Below are positions 32,982 to 42,510 of a stretch of 64,000 nt of DNA, piece by piece. The stretch's first letter is position 1; each line of letters opens with the position of its first letter. A program made the position numbers and the translations under genes. The notes below the pieces were generated by a model that made no database searches, was not told where the DNA came from, and saw only the letters and a list, made by a program, of their open reading frames with translations. Origin of the DNA: Acidimicrobiia bacterium (GTDB lineage: Bacteria > Actinomycetota > Acidimicrobiia > UBA2766); contig JADZDR010000052.1 in the NCBI GenBank assembly GCA_020850945.1, forward strand, positions 62,001 to 126,000, in the 5' to 3' direction.

Positions 32982-35228
32982 TCATGCCGGTCCCTCGCCG
33001 GCGAAGCGGCCGAGGGCGGTTTCGACGGCGCCGGTGCCGCGGCCGGGCCGCGGCCGTACGACGACTCCGGCCGGTTCGGTCTCCACGCCGAGCATGCGCA
33101 GGAGGCCGAGGAGGGGACCGGCGTGCGCGTTCGAGTTCATCACCGGGAACTCGGTCATCGGGGTCGCCGGCTGCACGAACGTCTCCCCGGCCTTCTCGCC
33201 CATCCACGAGTTGTACGAGTCGGGCCCACTCCAGATGCCGTACCAGATGTCGGGGTACGCGGCAGCATGGCCGGCGAGCGAGGACTTCTCCCACTGGCGC
33301 AGGGCAAGGCCGGGATCGTGCAGAGAGTAGGCCCAGACGAGAAGCCCGCAGATCGCCGCCCACACACCGCCGTTGCAGTCCCAGCCAGGCTGGAGGATCG
33401 CCGCCCGCACCCGATGCGGGCGGTCGAGGATCGTCGCGCCGATCGGGGACGGTCCGTCACACCGCTGCCGGATCTCGGCGACGAGCCGGCTGCGCTGCTC
33501 GGCCGTGCCTATCCCGGCGATCACGCACCAGACGGCGGAATCCAGGAAGAGGTGCCCGGCACCGAGCGGTCCGCCTCGACCGTCGTAGCCGCGTAGGAAC
33601 CAGTCGCCCGTCCACGTCGCGGCCACGGCGTCTGCGAGAGCACTCCCGACCTCGGCCATCTCACTGGCCATGGCCGGATTCCAGGTGGCGACGAGCTGTG
33701 ATGCGCGGGGGAGAACATGTGCCGCGAACGCGGAGTTGAAGACGGACTCGCCGTCGCGGTGGAAGGCACGCCGGTCCGGCACCATCGCGGAAATCGGGTC
33801 GTTCCAGTCACCCGAGCCGACGCGTAGGAGGCCGTGCGCGCCGAATCCCACGCCGTCGCGGAGGCGTTGCCACGCCGCCTCCGCCCCGTCCCGCACGGGC
33901 CGGGCAGCCCCGTCTCCTGTCGGGATCATCTCGTCGAGGAGGGAGAAGTCCTGCGTCGCCCACACGTGCTCCGTGAGAGCCCAGAGCAGCCAGATGGGAA
34001 GGTCCGACGGGGCGCGGTGGATCACGGCCCCGGTCACGTAGCCACAGCCCGTGTGTGCGTACTCGACAGCACCGTCCCCGCGCTGCATGCGGAACATGAG
34101 GCGCACCATGTCACGGGCGCCGGCCGGATCGACGAACGTGAGGGGAACCGCCGTGAGGGCGTAGTCGCGGGGTGCTCCCTGCACACCGTGCACGAAGCTG
34201 TAGGCACTCCCCTGGGGAACGAACGTGCAATCGAGCACACCGTCGCGCGTCTGGGCGGTATCGAGCATGGCGGCATGCCAGGTGGCCTCGCGTGCGACGC
34301 TGTCGGGTACACCGGTCACACGGACGGGCACGGGTGCACCGGCATCGTGTCGGTCTCCCGTCTCGGCCGCTGCGACCAGGCCCGGGATGTCGGCTTCGTC
34401 GTCGGCGAGGCCCACGACGAAGCTCACCTCGGACTGCACGGTCTGCACGCGCACGTTCGTGACGGCGCCATGCACTTTGGCCGCGAGCGAGATGCCGGGA
34501 CCGAGAGGCGCGACGAACACCGCTTCGGGGAGGCGGGCGAGCGGGGTCGGTCTCCGCGGCACTGCGCTAGCCGCCCGCAGAACGACGGCGCCGTGCGTGG
34601 TGTCGCGGGCCGGTGCGAGCGCGAACCGAACGGACATCGCCCTACGCACGATGTCCGTCACGGCCCGGCTCGCGGCGGCGGCTGCGAAGGTGGCCTCCCA
34701 GCCGAGGCGGTCGAGAAGGCCGTACCCAGAAGGTGGCGGCACGCGCTTCGACATCAAGGCGCCGAGCACGATCGGCCACGGGCGGAAGCCCCACGTCTCC
34801 TCGTAGGTCGCGCCCGCGGATGCCGGAGGCAGCTCGACGTCGACGCGGAGCACCGTGGCATCACCCGGTGGGGCAGTGACACGTCGAGTCAGGGGTCCGT
34901 GCTCCGTGGTGTGTGTCCACGCCGCGTAGCCGGCGCCCCACGTGGGGACGACCGCCTCGGACTGCACGCGGGCACCGTGCGAGTCCGTGAGATGCCACGT
35001 CCCTCCGCGGGCTGCACCAAGGGCCGGGTCCGGATCCGAGAGGCGGATCCAGCCCCACTGCGTGGCATAGAGGGTCGTCCACCCGCCGGCGTGCGCGGTT
35101 GCCGTGACAGCACGGTTGCCGACCTGATGCCACGCCGTGTCCGGGCCGGATTCGAGGACGAAGGCCGGCATGCCCGTCTCGTCCAGGATCCAGCGGCCGA
35201 GGCTGCCCCCGTCTGCTGCGTGCATCAC
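32982..35228 (-). CDS. GH94-like (cellobiose/chitobiose phosphorylase family) protein
   Basis: VGSGDWNDPIS catalytic-type motif, TGCGYVTGAVIHRAPSDLPIWLLWALTEHV, DIWYGIWSGPDSYNS. Confidence 0.72.
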   Translation of the reverse strand: MMHAADGGSLGRWILDETGMPAFVLESGPDTAWHQVGNRAVTATAHAGGWTTLYATQWGWIRLSDPDPALGAARGGTWHLTDSHGARVQSEAVVPTWGAGYAAWTHTTEHGPLTRRVTAPPGDATVLRVDVELPPASAGATYEETWGFRPWPIVLGALMSKRVPPPSGYGLLDRLGWEATFAAAAASRAVTDIVRRAMSVRFALAPARDTTHGAVVLRAASAVPRRPTPLARLPEAVFVAPLGPGISLAAKVHGAVTNVRVQTVQSEVSFVVGLADDEADIPGLVAAAETGDRHDAGAPVPVRVTGVPDSVAREATWHAAMLDTAQTRDGVLDCTFVPQGSAYSFVHGVQGAPRDYALTAVPLTFVDPAGARDMVRLMFRMQRGDGAVEYAHTGCGYVTGAVIHRAPSDLPIWLLWALTEHVWATQDFSLLDEMIPTGDGAARPVRDGAEAAWQRLRDGVGFGAHGLLRVGSGDWNDPISAMVPDRRAFHRDGESVFNSAFAAHVLPRASQLVATWNPAMASEMAEVGSALADAVAATWTGDWFLRGYDGRGGPLGAGHLFLDSAVWCVIAGIGTAEQRSRLVAEIRQRCDGPSPIGATILDRPHRVRAAILQPGWDCNGGVWAAICGLLVWAYSLHDPGLALRQWEKSSLAGHAAAYPDIWYGIWSGPDSYNSWMGEKAGETFVQPATPMTEFPVMNSNAHAGPLLGLLRMLGVETEPAGVVVRPRPGRGTGAVETALGRFAGEGPA

Positions 35229-35268
35229 GAGACGCTATCGGGTGGGGCCGCTCTGCGAGAATCCGTGT

Positions 35269-36300
35269 ATGACGGGTTCCCCGCATGTGGTGCTTCGCAG
35301 ATACGGCTGGGATGTGGCGTGGGCCGCGGATTGGGCCGAGGCCGCCGCCGGCGAAGGTGTGCGGCCGGGACGCGTCGTGCGCGTGGAACGGATCTCGGCT
35401 CAGGTCGCGACGGACCTCGGGATCGAGACCGCGACCTGGACCACCCCCGCGGCGCACGCGGCCGGGGTCGTGGCACCTCCGGCGGCTGGCGACTGGGTCG
35501 GCGTTCGCGATGACGCCACGCCCGACGACCCCGAGGCGATCGTCTGTGTGCTGCCGCGTGACACGGTGATCGTGCGCCACGACCCAGGGGAGACAGCTCC
35601 GCAGGTTCTTGCGGCGAACATGGACCTCGTCTTCGTCGTGCACGGTTTGGACCGACCGTTGAACGAGGCGCGGCTCGAGCGGATGTTGGTCATCGCGTGG
35701 GACAGCGGGGCTGAGCCGAGGATCGTCCTGACCAAGGCCGACCTCGCTGCCGCGCACGGTGTGGTGTCCGTACGGGGCGAGCTCGCCGAGATCGCCCCTG
35801 CTGTCGACGTGATGGCGACGAGCAGCGTGGAAGAGCACGGGATCGACGAGCTCGCCGCCGTTCTCGGGACTCGGACCGCTGTCCTCCTCGGCGAGTCGGG
35901 CAGTGGGAAATCGGCGCTCGTCAACGCCCTCGCCGGGTCCGACGTGCAGACCACGGGGGCGGTGCGCGAGGGGGACGCCAAGGGCCGCCACACCACGACC
36001 GCCCGCGACCTCGTTCCTGTCGCGTCGGGGGGGTGCCTGATCGACACGCCCGGGCTGCGCGGCATCGGGATCTGGCACGCGGAGGAGGGTCTGGTGGGCG
36101 CCTTCCCCGAGATCGCCTCCGCAGGGGAGAGGTGCCGTTTCCGTGACTGCCGTCACACGGGGGAACCAGACTGTGCGGTGCAGGCGGCGGTGGCGGCGGG
36201 CCGGATCGGTCCGCGGCGTTACGAGTCGTGGCGGCGCCTGCGAGACGAGATGGACGACGTCGCGTCGCGGCGCACGATGCAGGCGCGCAAGCGGCGCTAG
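35269..36300 (+). CDS. rsgA: Ribosome small subunit-dependent GTPase A
   Basis: Circularly permuted GTPase: LTKADL, GESGSGKSALVNAL, DTPGLRGIG; zinc motif CRFRDCRHTGEPDC. Confidence 0.92.
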   Translation: MTGSPHVVLRRYGWDVAWAADWAEAAAGEGVRPGRVVRVERISAQVATDLGIETATWTTPAAHAAGVVAPPAAGDWVGVRDDATPDDPEAIVCVLPRDTVIVRHDPGETAPQVLAANMDLVFVVHGLDRPLNEARLERMLVIAWDSGAEPRIVLTKADLAAAHGVVSVRGELAEIAPAVDVMATSSVEEHGIDELAAVLGTRTAVLLGESGSGKSALVNALAGSDVQTTGAVREGDAKGRHTTTARDLVPVASGGCLIDTPGLRGIGIWHAEEGLVGAFPEIASAGERCRFRDCRHTGEPDCAVQAAVAAGRIGPRRYESWRRLRDEMDDVASRRTMQARKRR

Positions 36301-36343
36301 CCGGGCCCGACGAGGAGGAGCGGGATCTCGCGTACGGTCTTCT

Positions 36344-36365
36344 GGTAGCCACGTAGTGGCCTACC
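36344..36365 (+). terminator. Short hairpin between rsgA and the hydrolase gene
   Basis: GGTAGCCAC-GTA-GTGGCCTACC, 9 bp with one bulged base; no T-tract. Confidence 0.35.
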
Positions 36366-36378
36366 TGCCCGAGGTGAT

Positions 36379-37086
36379 GTGATGACAGCCGTCCGCAGAA
36401 TCCCGGTCGAGGACCTCCGCGGGCTCGACGCGCTCCCTGCCCTGCGCGACGGTCCTGTCCGGCCTGATTGGCTTCTCGTCCTCGCACACGGCGCCGGGGC
36501 CGCGATGACCTCGGGCTTCATGACGGAGCTCACTGCCGCACTCGCTCGCAACCGAGTCGGCGTCCTCCGTTTCGACTTCCCGTACACAGCTCTCGGCAAG
36601 CGGGCGCCGGACCGCACCCCCGTTCTCGAGGCGGCCTGGAAGGCGGTGATGGCGTACGCGGCTGCGCACCGCATGCAAGCGCGCCTCGCCGTCGGTGGGA
36701 AGTCGATGGGCGGACGGATCGCGACGCAGATCCTCGCGCAGGGCCCGGGCGAGGTCGCCGGGCCACTTCCCGATGCCGCCGTCCTGTTCGGGTATCCTCT
36801 ACACCCTCCGGGAAAGCCCGAGAAACTTCGGGATGCGCATCTGACCGAGCTCGCGAAGCGTGTGCCTGCGCTCTTCCTGCAAGGCGACCGGGACACGCTG
36901 GCACGGATCGATCTCGTGAACAAGACCGTCGCACGCATGAACCGTCAGAGGAAAGGCTCGGCGACGTTGCACGTCGTAGAGGACGCAAGCCACGACTTCG
37001 CCGTCCCCAAGCGGACGGGACGTACAAGATCCGGTGTGATCACCGAGCTCGCCGAGACGACCGCGGCCTGGTTGCGGGCGATATGA
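36379..37086 (+). CDS. Alpha/beta hydrolase, TEX30/KANSL3-like
   Basis: LVLAHGAGAAMTSGFM, VGGKSMGGRIA. Confidence 0.78.
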   Translation: MMTAVRRIPVEDLRGLDALPALRDGPVRPDWLLVLAHGAGAAMTSGFMTELTAALARNRVGVLRFDFPYTALGKRAPDRTPVLEAAWKAVMAYAAAHRMQARLAVGGKSMGGRIATQILAQGPGEVAGPLPDAAVLFGYPLHPPGKPEKLRDAHLTELAKRVPALFLQGDRDTLARIDLVNKTVARMNRQRKGSATLHVVEDASHDFAVPKRTGRTRSGVITELAETTAAWLRAI

Positions 37087-38357
37087 CCTCCGAGACACAC
37101 CTCGAGATCCGGGGGGGCACAGCACTCGAGGGTGAGGTACCGGCATCCGGTGCCAAGAACTCCGCCCTCAAGCTGCTCGCCGCGTCGCTTCTCGCCCCCG
37201 GAGGAAACATCCTCGCGAACGTCCCGGACGTGGCCGACGTCAACGTGATGTTCGAGGTGCTCGAGAGCATCGGTGCGGATGTCACGCGGACGGGTGACAG
37301 CGTGATGATCGACGTGCCGACAGTGCCCGAGCCGGTCGCCGCCTACGAGCTCACGTCCCGCATGCGTGCCTCGATCCAGGTGCTCGGGCCCCTGCTCGCC
37401 CGCTGCGGCCGCGCACGAGTCGCGATGCCGGGGGGGTGCAACCTCGGCTCGCGCAAGCTCGACATGCACCTCGCGGCCCTCGAGGAGATGGGCGCCGAGT
37501 TCTCGACGGACCACGGCGATCTGGTCGCGGTCGCCCCGCGTCTGCGGGGGAGGCGCATAGTCCTCGAGTTCCCGTCCATGGGGGCAACCGAGAACGTGAT
37601 CCTCGCCGCGGTCGGCGCATCGGGAGTCACGGAGATCGAGAACGCCGCGCGTGAGCCCGAGATCCAGGACCTGTGCGAGTACCTGGCGAAGATGGGAGTC
37701 GAGATCGAAGGGGCGGGTGGACCCACGATCAGGATCCAGGGCCGGGGGCCCGGCGCCACCGGTCTTGCGCCGGCCACGCACACGACGATCGGGGATCGCA
37801 TCGAGGTGGGCACCTATCTCGTCGCCGGTGCCGTGACCGACGGGGACGTGACGGTCCGGGCATGCGAACCCGGCCACCTCGAGCTGTTCCTGAACAAGCT
37901 CGAGCAGATCGGTGTCGAGGTGGACACGGGGGACACGTGGATCAGGGTGCGCCGTACACCGTCCGGCCTGCGGGCTGCCGACATAGTCACGCTGCCCTAC
38001 CCCGGCTTTCCGACGGACCTCATGCCCCAGACGGTCGCCCTCCTCTCGCTTGCCGACGGCAGCTCGGTCGTGACCGAGAACGTGTTCGATGCGAGGTTCC
38101 AGTTCGTCTTCGAGCTCAACCGCATGGGTGCCCTGATCCGGACGGAGGGCCGGCACTCGGTCGTCACCGGTGTCGAGAAGCTGCAGAGCGCTCCCGTCGT
38201 CGCGCACGACATTCGGGCCGGGGCCGCTGTCGTGTGCGCCGGCCTCGCAGCACACGGCACGACACGCATCGCAAACCTGAATCTGCTCGACCGCGGCTAC
38301 GAGAACCTCACCGCGAAGCTCGGTGCCCTCGGCGCCGAGATCACCCGCACAACATGA
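37083..38357 (+). CDS. murA: UDP-N-acetylglucosamine 1-carboxyvinyltransferase
   Basis: GAKNSALKLLAAS, MPGGCNLGSRKLDMHL (Cys retained), GYPGFPTDLMPQ-like PYPGFPTDLMPQ. Confidence 0.93.
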   Translation: MTSETHLEIRGGTALEGEVPASGAKNSALKLLAASLLAPGGNILANVPDVADVNVMFEVLESIGADVTRTGDSVMIDVPTVPEPVAAYELTSRMRASIQVLGPLLARCGRARVAMPGGCNLGSRKLDMHLAALEEMGAEFSTDHGDLVAVAPRLRGRRIVLEFPSMGATENVILAAVGASGVTEIENAAREPEIQDLCEYLAKMGVEIEGAGGPTIRIQGRGPGATGLAPATHTTIGDRIEVGTYLVAGAVTDGDVTVRACEPGHLELFLNKLEQIGVEVDTGDTWIRVRRTPSGLRAADIVTLPYPGFPTDLMPQTVALLSLADGSSVVTENVFDARFQFVFELNRMGALIRTEGRHSVVTGVEKLQSAPVVAHDIRAGAAVVCAGLAAHGTTRIANLNLLDRGYENLTAKLGALGAEITRTT

Positions 38358-38360
38358 GTA

Positions 38361-38404
38361 GTTGGGTGCAGAAAGTCGCGTGAACGCAACTCTCTGCACC
38401 CAAC
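38361..38404. terminator. Long hairpin between convergent murA and pilX-like genes, candidate bidirectional terminator
   Basis: GTTGGGTGCAGAAAGTCGCGT-GA-ACGCAACTCTCTGCACCCAAC: 19 of 21 Watson-Crick pairs. Confidence 0.7.
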
Positions 38405-38415
38405 GAGGGCGCGAG

Positions 38416-40209
38416 TCAGCAGGAGAACCCTTCGTCCTGGCACACGTCGTAATTGCTGGTCCGTTCCCGCCACGACACGACATCGAAGCTGTTCGTGGCA
38501 TTCGGCCAGAGCGGCGGGGCGAGAGCCTTGAGTTGTTCGTAGAACTCGTAGATGCGGTTGTCGAACATGAGGACGTCAGCGGTCTTCTTCGAGTACCACG
38601 AGCCGCGGAACGTGAGGGTGTCCTTCTGGCAGAGCCACTCGCGTGTAGGCGAGGTCTGGAGGGGAAGTGACGCCTTGCACGTCGCCGAGTCGTGGAATCC
38701 GTGCTCGACGATCGCAGCGTCGTGGTAGCTGCCCTCCTCGGCGATGAAGGCACCCCGCACCTGGAGGTCGTCGTCCACCCAGGCGGGGATGATGATCTCG
38801 CCGTAGGCGTGGGCGCCGAGCACGAAGCTGTTGAGGTCGTCCTCGGTCTCGTTGGTGTCCGACCCGTAGTAGATGTCGTCCGCGAGGTAGATGTCGGCGT
38901 CCGAGACGATGTTCCCCTTCGCGGTCACGAAGCCCTCGATCGTGATCGGGGCGTCGGAGTAGACGAAGAACGGGTCTGTCTGCTGTCCCGTGGCGACGGG
39001 AGACGTGTTGCAGTCGAGCGACGCCTCGAACTCGTTGCGGATCGTGTCACCGCCGCTCGTGGCGGGACCGCGTGTCTGCGCCCAACCGGAGGGCCACTCG
39101 ACGGCGCGGTCGGCTTCCTCGTCCGTACCCGGTTCTGTGCGGCACTCGTAGGCGACGATCGTGCCCGGGTTGCCGGGAGTGAGCACCACGCGGAATCCGT
39201 CGTAACCGGGGGAGAGCGACGACGCGGCGAGATGCAGGCCGCCACCGGCGAGGACCTTGTCGCGTACTGCCTGCCTCGCGAGCGGGATGTTGTTCCATGC
39301 CGGCTCGACGCCCGCCCGATCCCTGTTGTGGCACGACGAGTCCGGCAGTCCTGCCACGAAGAACGGTTGGGGTGGGTCGCAGCTCGCGAGGTCGGGCGCG
39401 TTCGACCAGTCGGCCGGGTTCCCGTTCAGGTTGCAGCCGATCGCACCGAACGCCGGGTTCGCGTTGCATCCCACGACCTCGGCGCCGATCACCCAGTCGA
39501 ACACGGTCCCGCGATGGTCGACCGTCCCCGTCGAGTAGACCTTGCCACGAGTCTCCGTACCGGCCTGCACGACGATGTTCGACTGCGAGATCATCTGATA
39601 CTCGGCGAAAGACGAGGGGCGGACGACTACCTCGAGGACGCGCACCGCGCCCATGTCGGTATTACCGTCGGCACGCCGACCGGCTGCGACGATCCGCAGG
39701 TCGTTGCCACTGCGTGGGAAGACGGCGAGGGAGTACTCGTAGTTCTCGAGGCCGGGCGCCATGGACGGATCGACCGGTGCCCAGACGTCGAAGCCGCACG
39801 GGTGGTACCACGGCTCGCCGAGTCCGTTGTTCGTGCTCATGATCGCCACGATGCGGGCGTTCTGGGCGGAGTCGTCGATCACCGACGTCACCTCGAGCGT
39901 GGCGGGATTGGCCGGGTCCGTCGTGTCACAGGTCTGGTCGGAGGAGCGCGTCGCCTCACCTCCCTGCAGGTAGTTCGTGTCGAAGCTGTTGAGCTGGACG
40001 AGCTTCGCGAGGTACGCGTTGAGGCCGGCCTCGGCGGCGGACTGCGCCTTGAGTCCGTCCTCGCTGCGTGACGACTGGCGGTACTGGGCGAGGCCGAGCT
40101 GGAGGAGCGTGAGGACGACGAGGGTGAGGGCGACGACCATGAGCATGACGGTGATCACGGCGAGGCCCGCATCGTCGCCGGGCTGCCGGCGAATGCGACC
40201 GCGTGCCAT
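38416..40209 (-). CDS. PilX-like/type IV pilus-associated exported protein
   Basis: DAGLAVITVMLMVVALTLVVLTLLQLGLAQYRQS...SAAEAGLNAYLA. Confidence 0.7.
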   Translation of the reverse strand: MARGRIRRQPGDDAGLAVITVMLMVVALTLVVLTLLQLGLAQYRQSSRSEDGLKAQSAAEAGLNAYLAKLVQLNSFDTNYLQGGEATRSSDQTCDTTDPANPATLEVTSVIDDSAQNARIVAIMSTNNGLGEPWYHPCGFDVWAPVDPSMAPGLENYEYSLAVFPRSGNDLRIVAAGRRADGNTDMGAVRVLEVVVRPSSFAEYQMISQSNIVVQAGTETRGKVYSTGTVDHRGTVFDWVIGAEVVGCNANPAFGAIGCNLNGNPADWSNAPDLASCDPPQPFFVAGLPDSSCHNRDRAGVEPAWNNIPLARQAVRDKVLAGGGLHLAASSLSPGYDGFRVVLTPGNPGTIVAYECRTEPGTDEEADRAVEWPSGWAQTRGPATSGGDTIRNEFEASLDCNTSPVATGQQTDPFFVYSDAPITIEGFVTAKGNIVSDADIYLADDIYYGSDTNETEDDLNSFVLGAHAYGEIIIPAWVDDDLQVRGAFIAEEGSYHDAAIVEHGFHDSATCKASLPLQTSPTREWLCQKDTLTFRGSWYSKKTADVLMFDNRIYEFYEQLKALAPPLWPNATNSFDVVSWRERTSNYDVCQDEGFSC

Positions 40210-40212
40210 GGG

Positions 40213-42495
40213 TCAGACACCTCCACCGATGGTCGTCGTCGTAGTCGACGACGGCGGGGGCGAGGTCGTGGTGGTCGTGTCGCCGCTCGTCGTGCTCGTC
40301 GTCGACGACGTGCTCGAGGTGCTCGTCGTCGTGGGCGTGCAACTGTTCATGTTCCGTGTCTCGGCATCCGTACGGTCCGAGACCCCAGTCGAGCGCATCT
40401 CGACCTCTACCTCCACGCGGCAGTCGGCTGTGTTGGAGCTCTGCGTCTTCTGCGTGACGTCAGCGATCTTCCACCACGTGGAGTTGCCGGGCCCGGCCGG
40501 GATCACGCCGCCGGGCGGGACTATCGAGAGGACGCTGTAGGAGGAGTCCCACGTGCACGTGGGGGCGCCGAGAGTCGGCGACGGTGACGTCGCGCATGTC
40601 GGCGTGTACGACGTGTTCCAGCCGTAGCCGGAGCTCAGCCAGTTGCCGATCCCGACCGGGTAGTTCTGGCTCGTGAGGAGGTCGTCGTAGATGACGACGT
40701 TCGAGAGGTCGATGTTCGTGTAGGCGTTGCGGACACGCACGTAGTAGTACTTCGCGGCCGTGTTCTTGTTCACGTTCGACACGTACCACTCGATGTCGAT
40801 CTCCGGGCACGGGCGCGTCTGCCAGCGCCTCCCGTTCGAGTTCCCGGCCGACTTGGTCCCCTCTTCGTTCGAATAGATGCTCATGCTGAACGTGCGCGAC
40901 TGGCATGTCGACGCGTTCGACGCGAGCGTGAAGGTCGCCGTGAACGTCATCGACTCACCCGGATCGAGCGTCCCCACGTTCCACGTCACCGTCCGTGTCG
41001 ACGAGTTGTACGTCCCCGCGACCGGTCCCGTCGACGAGACGTAGGAGATCTGCGACGTCGGGTTGGTCATGGTGACGATCGTTCCCGTGGCGGGCCCGGC
41101 GCCGTCGTTCACGACGTCGATCGAGAGCTTCTCGGTCTGGCCGAGGTCGATGTAGCCGTCACTGACGTAGGAGTTGGGGTCACCACCGGCCTTCGGTCCT
41201 CGGTAGGCCGTGATCGAGACGTCCGGCATCGGCGTCGCGACCTTGATCATCGACTCGATCGCAGTCGTGGCGGCCACCGGGTCGGAGAACACCGTGCCAC
41301 CCGTGCGGTACTGGTCGATCGTGAGCGTGGCGCCGTGCTCGATGTACTCGTAGCCGAACGGGGCCGTAGCGGCGACCTGCACCGTGAGCGACACGCTCGA
41401 GAACTGGTTCGAGACGGGCAGGCTCACGTCCCAGTGTGCGACCCCGCCCTGCAGCGTTCCCCCGTTCGAGGCCGAGACGAAGTCGACATGCTGTCCGAGG
41501 GGCACCTCGATGTCGGCATCGAGCACTGTCGAGCCACCCACGTACTTGTAGTCCCACGTGAACGTGATCCGATCGCCCGGTAGGACGCATCCGTTGGTGT
41601 GGGGGCCGACGTCCGAGCTGCACACGACCGGCATCGTCCACGTCGACGGAGAGAGGACAGGTGCTGTCACATCGGTAGCGACCACTGGGTTCGCACTCGC
41701 CCACTGGATGTACGGGTTGACGTCGCCGCTCGCGCCGGCACCGGCGTCGCTGTCCTCGCTCGTCGAGGGATTGCGCCACGACGCGAGTGAGAAGAGCATC
41801 ATCGGCTCGGGCAACTCGTCGGGATCGGTGTCGACCGCGAGGCAGATGCCGACCGCCTGGTAGAGGGACTCCGGTTTCGGTTGGGCGCTGTCGGGCTGAC
41901 CGGCCTGGGGGTCGACGCAGGCGCCGGCGGGGTCTGTGACGCCTGCCGACGAGTCGCGGAAGAGAGGCGCCGCGTCGGCGTCGTTCACGACATGTGTGGC
42001 CAGGGTCGTCTCCTCGAAGACCGGTGTGCCGAGGTCGCCCGGCGGGGCACCCAGGAATGCCCACTTCTCCGGCACGGCGAGCCCCGATGTCGCATCGACG
42101 AAGGGCTGCATGGGTGCTTCGCCCCTGTACAGGGTGCCGGCGTCGAGGCGGTAGCGGATCGCCCGCATCGCGGCCGCGTCCCTCTCCTGCGAGTAGAAGG
42201 TGAGGGCTGTCGAGGTCATGGTCGCGATCGGCCAGCGCGCGGCCAGATCGTCACCGTTGATGTCCGGTGAGGCGGCCGTGCGGATCTCACGCGTCATGCG
42301 GTCCATCGCCTCGCGGGCCTGGCGTTCGGACTCCGAGAGGTCGGAACCGAACCCGAACGCGGCACTGATGCTGTCGAAGAAGAACCCGACAGTCAGCGTG
42401 AGGAGGCCGATGATGGCCACAGTGACGATCACCTCACTCAGGGTGAATCCTGCCTCCTTCGGGTCGACCGGCCTTGTGGTGTCGTGTTGCTGCAT
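40213..42495 (-). CDS. Large prepilin (PilW-like N-terminus) with DUF11/CARDB-like ectodomain and Thr/Ser/Pro tail
   Basis: KEAGFTLSEVIVTVAIIGLLTLTVGFFF prepilin motif; ...VVNDGAGPATGTIVTMTNPTSQISYVSSTGPV...WNVGTLDPGESMTFTATFTL. Confidence 0.78.
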   Translation of the reverse strand: MQQHDTTRPVDPKEAGFTLSEVIVTVAIIGLLTLTVGFFFDSISAAFGFGSDLSESERQAREAMDRMTREIRTAASPDINGDDLAARWPIATMTSTALTFYSQERDAAAMRAIRYRLDAGTLYRGEAPMQPFVDATSGLAVPEKWAFLGAPPGDLGTPVFEETTLATHVVNDADAAPLFRDSSAGVTDPAGACVDPQAGQPDSAQPKPESLYQAVGICLAVDTDPDELPEPMMLFSLASWRNPSTSEDSDAGAGASGDVNPYIQWASANPVVATDVTAPVLSPSTWTMPVVCSSDVGPHTNGCVLPGDRITFTWDYKYVGGSTVLDADIEVPLGQHVDFVSASNGGTLQGGVAHWDVSLPVSNQFSSVSLTVQVAATAPFGYEYIEHGATLTIDQYRTGGTVFSDPVAATTAIESMIKVATPMPDVSITAYRGPKAGGDPNSYVSDGYIDLGQTEKLSIDVVNDGAGPATGTIVTMTNPTSQISYVSSTGPVAGTYNSSTRTVTWNVGTLDPGESMTFTATFTLASNASTCQSRTFSMSIYSNEEGTKSAGNSNGRRWQTRPCPEIDIEWYVSNVNKNTAAKYYYVRVRNAYTNIDLSNVVIYDDLLTSQNYPVGIGNWLSSGYGWNTSYTPTCATSPSPTLGAPTCTWDSSYSVLSIVPPGGVIPAGPGNSTWWKIADVTQKTQSSNTADCRVEVEVEMRSTGVSDRTDAETRNMNSCTPTTTSTSSTSSTTSTTSGDTTTTTSPPPSSTTTTTIGGGV

Positions 42496-42510
42496 CGTGG
42501 CGTCCCCTCG

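Noticed and set aside
37380-37500. Fosfomycin-resistant MurA (Cys to Asp)
   Set aside because: The motif reads PGGCNLGSRKLDMH, so the catalytic Cys is retained; only the RP[VI]DLH flank is altered
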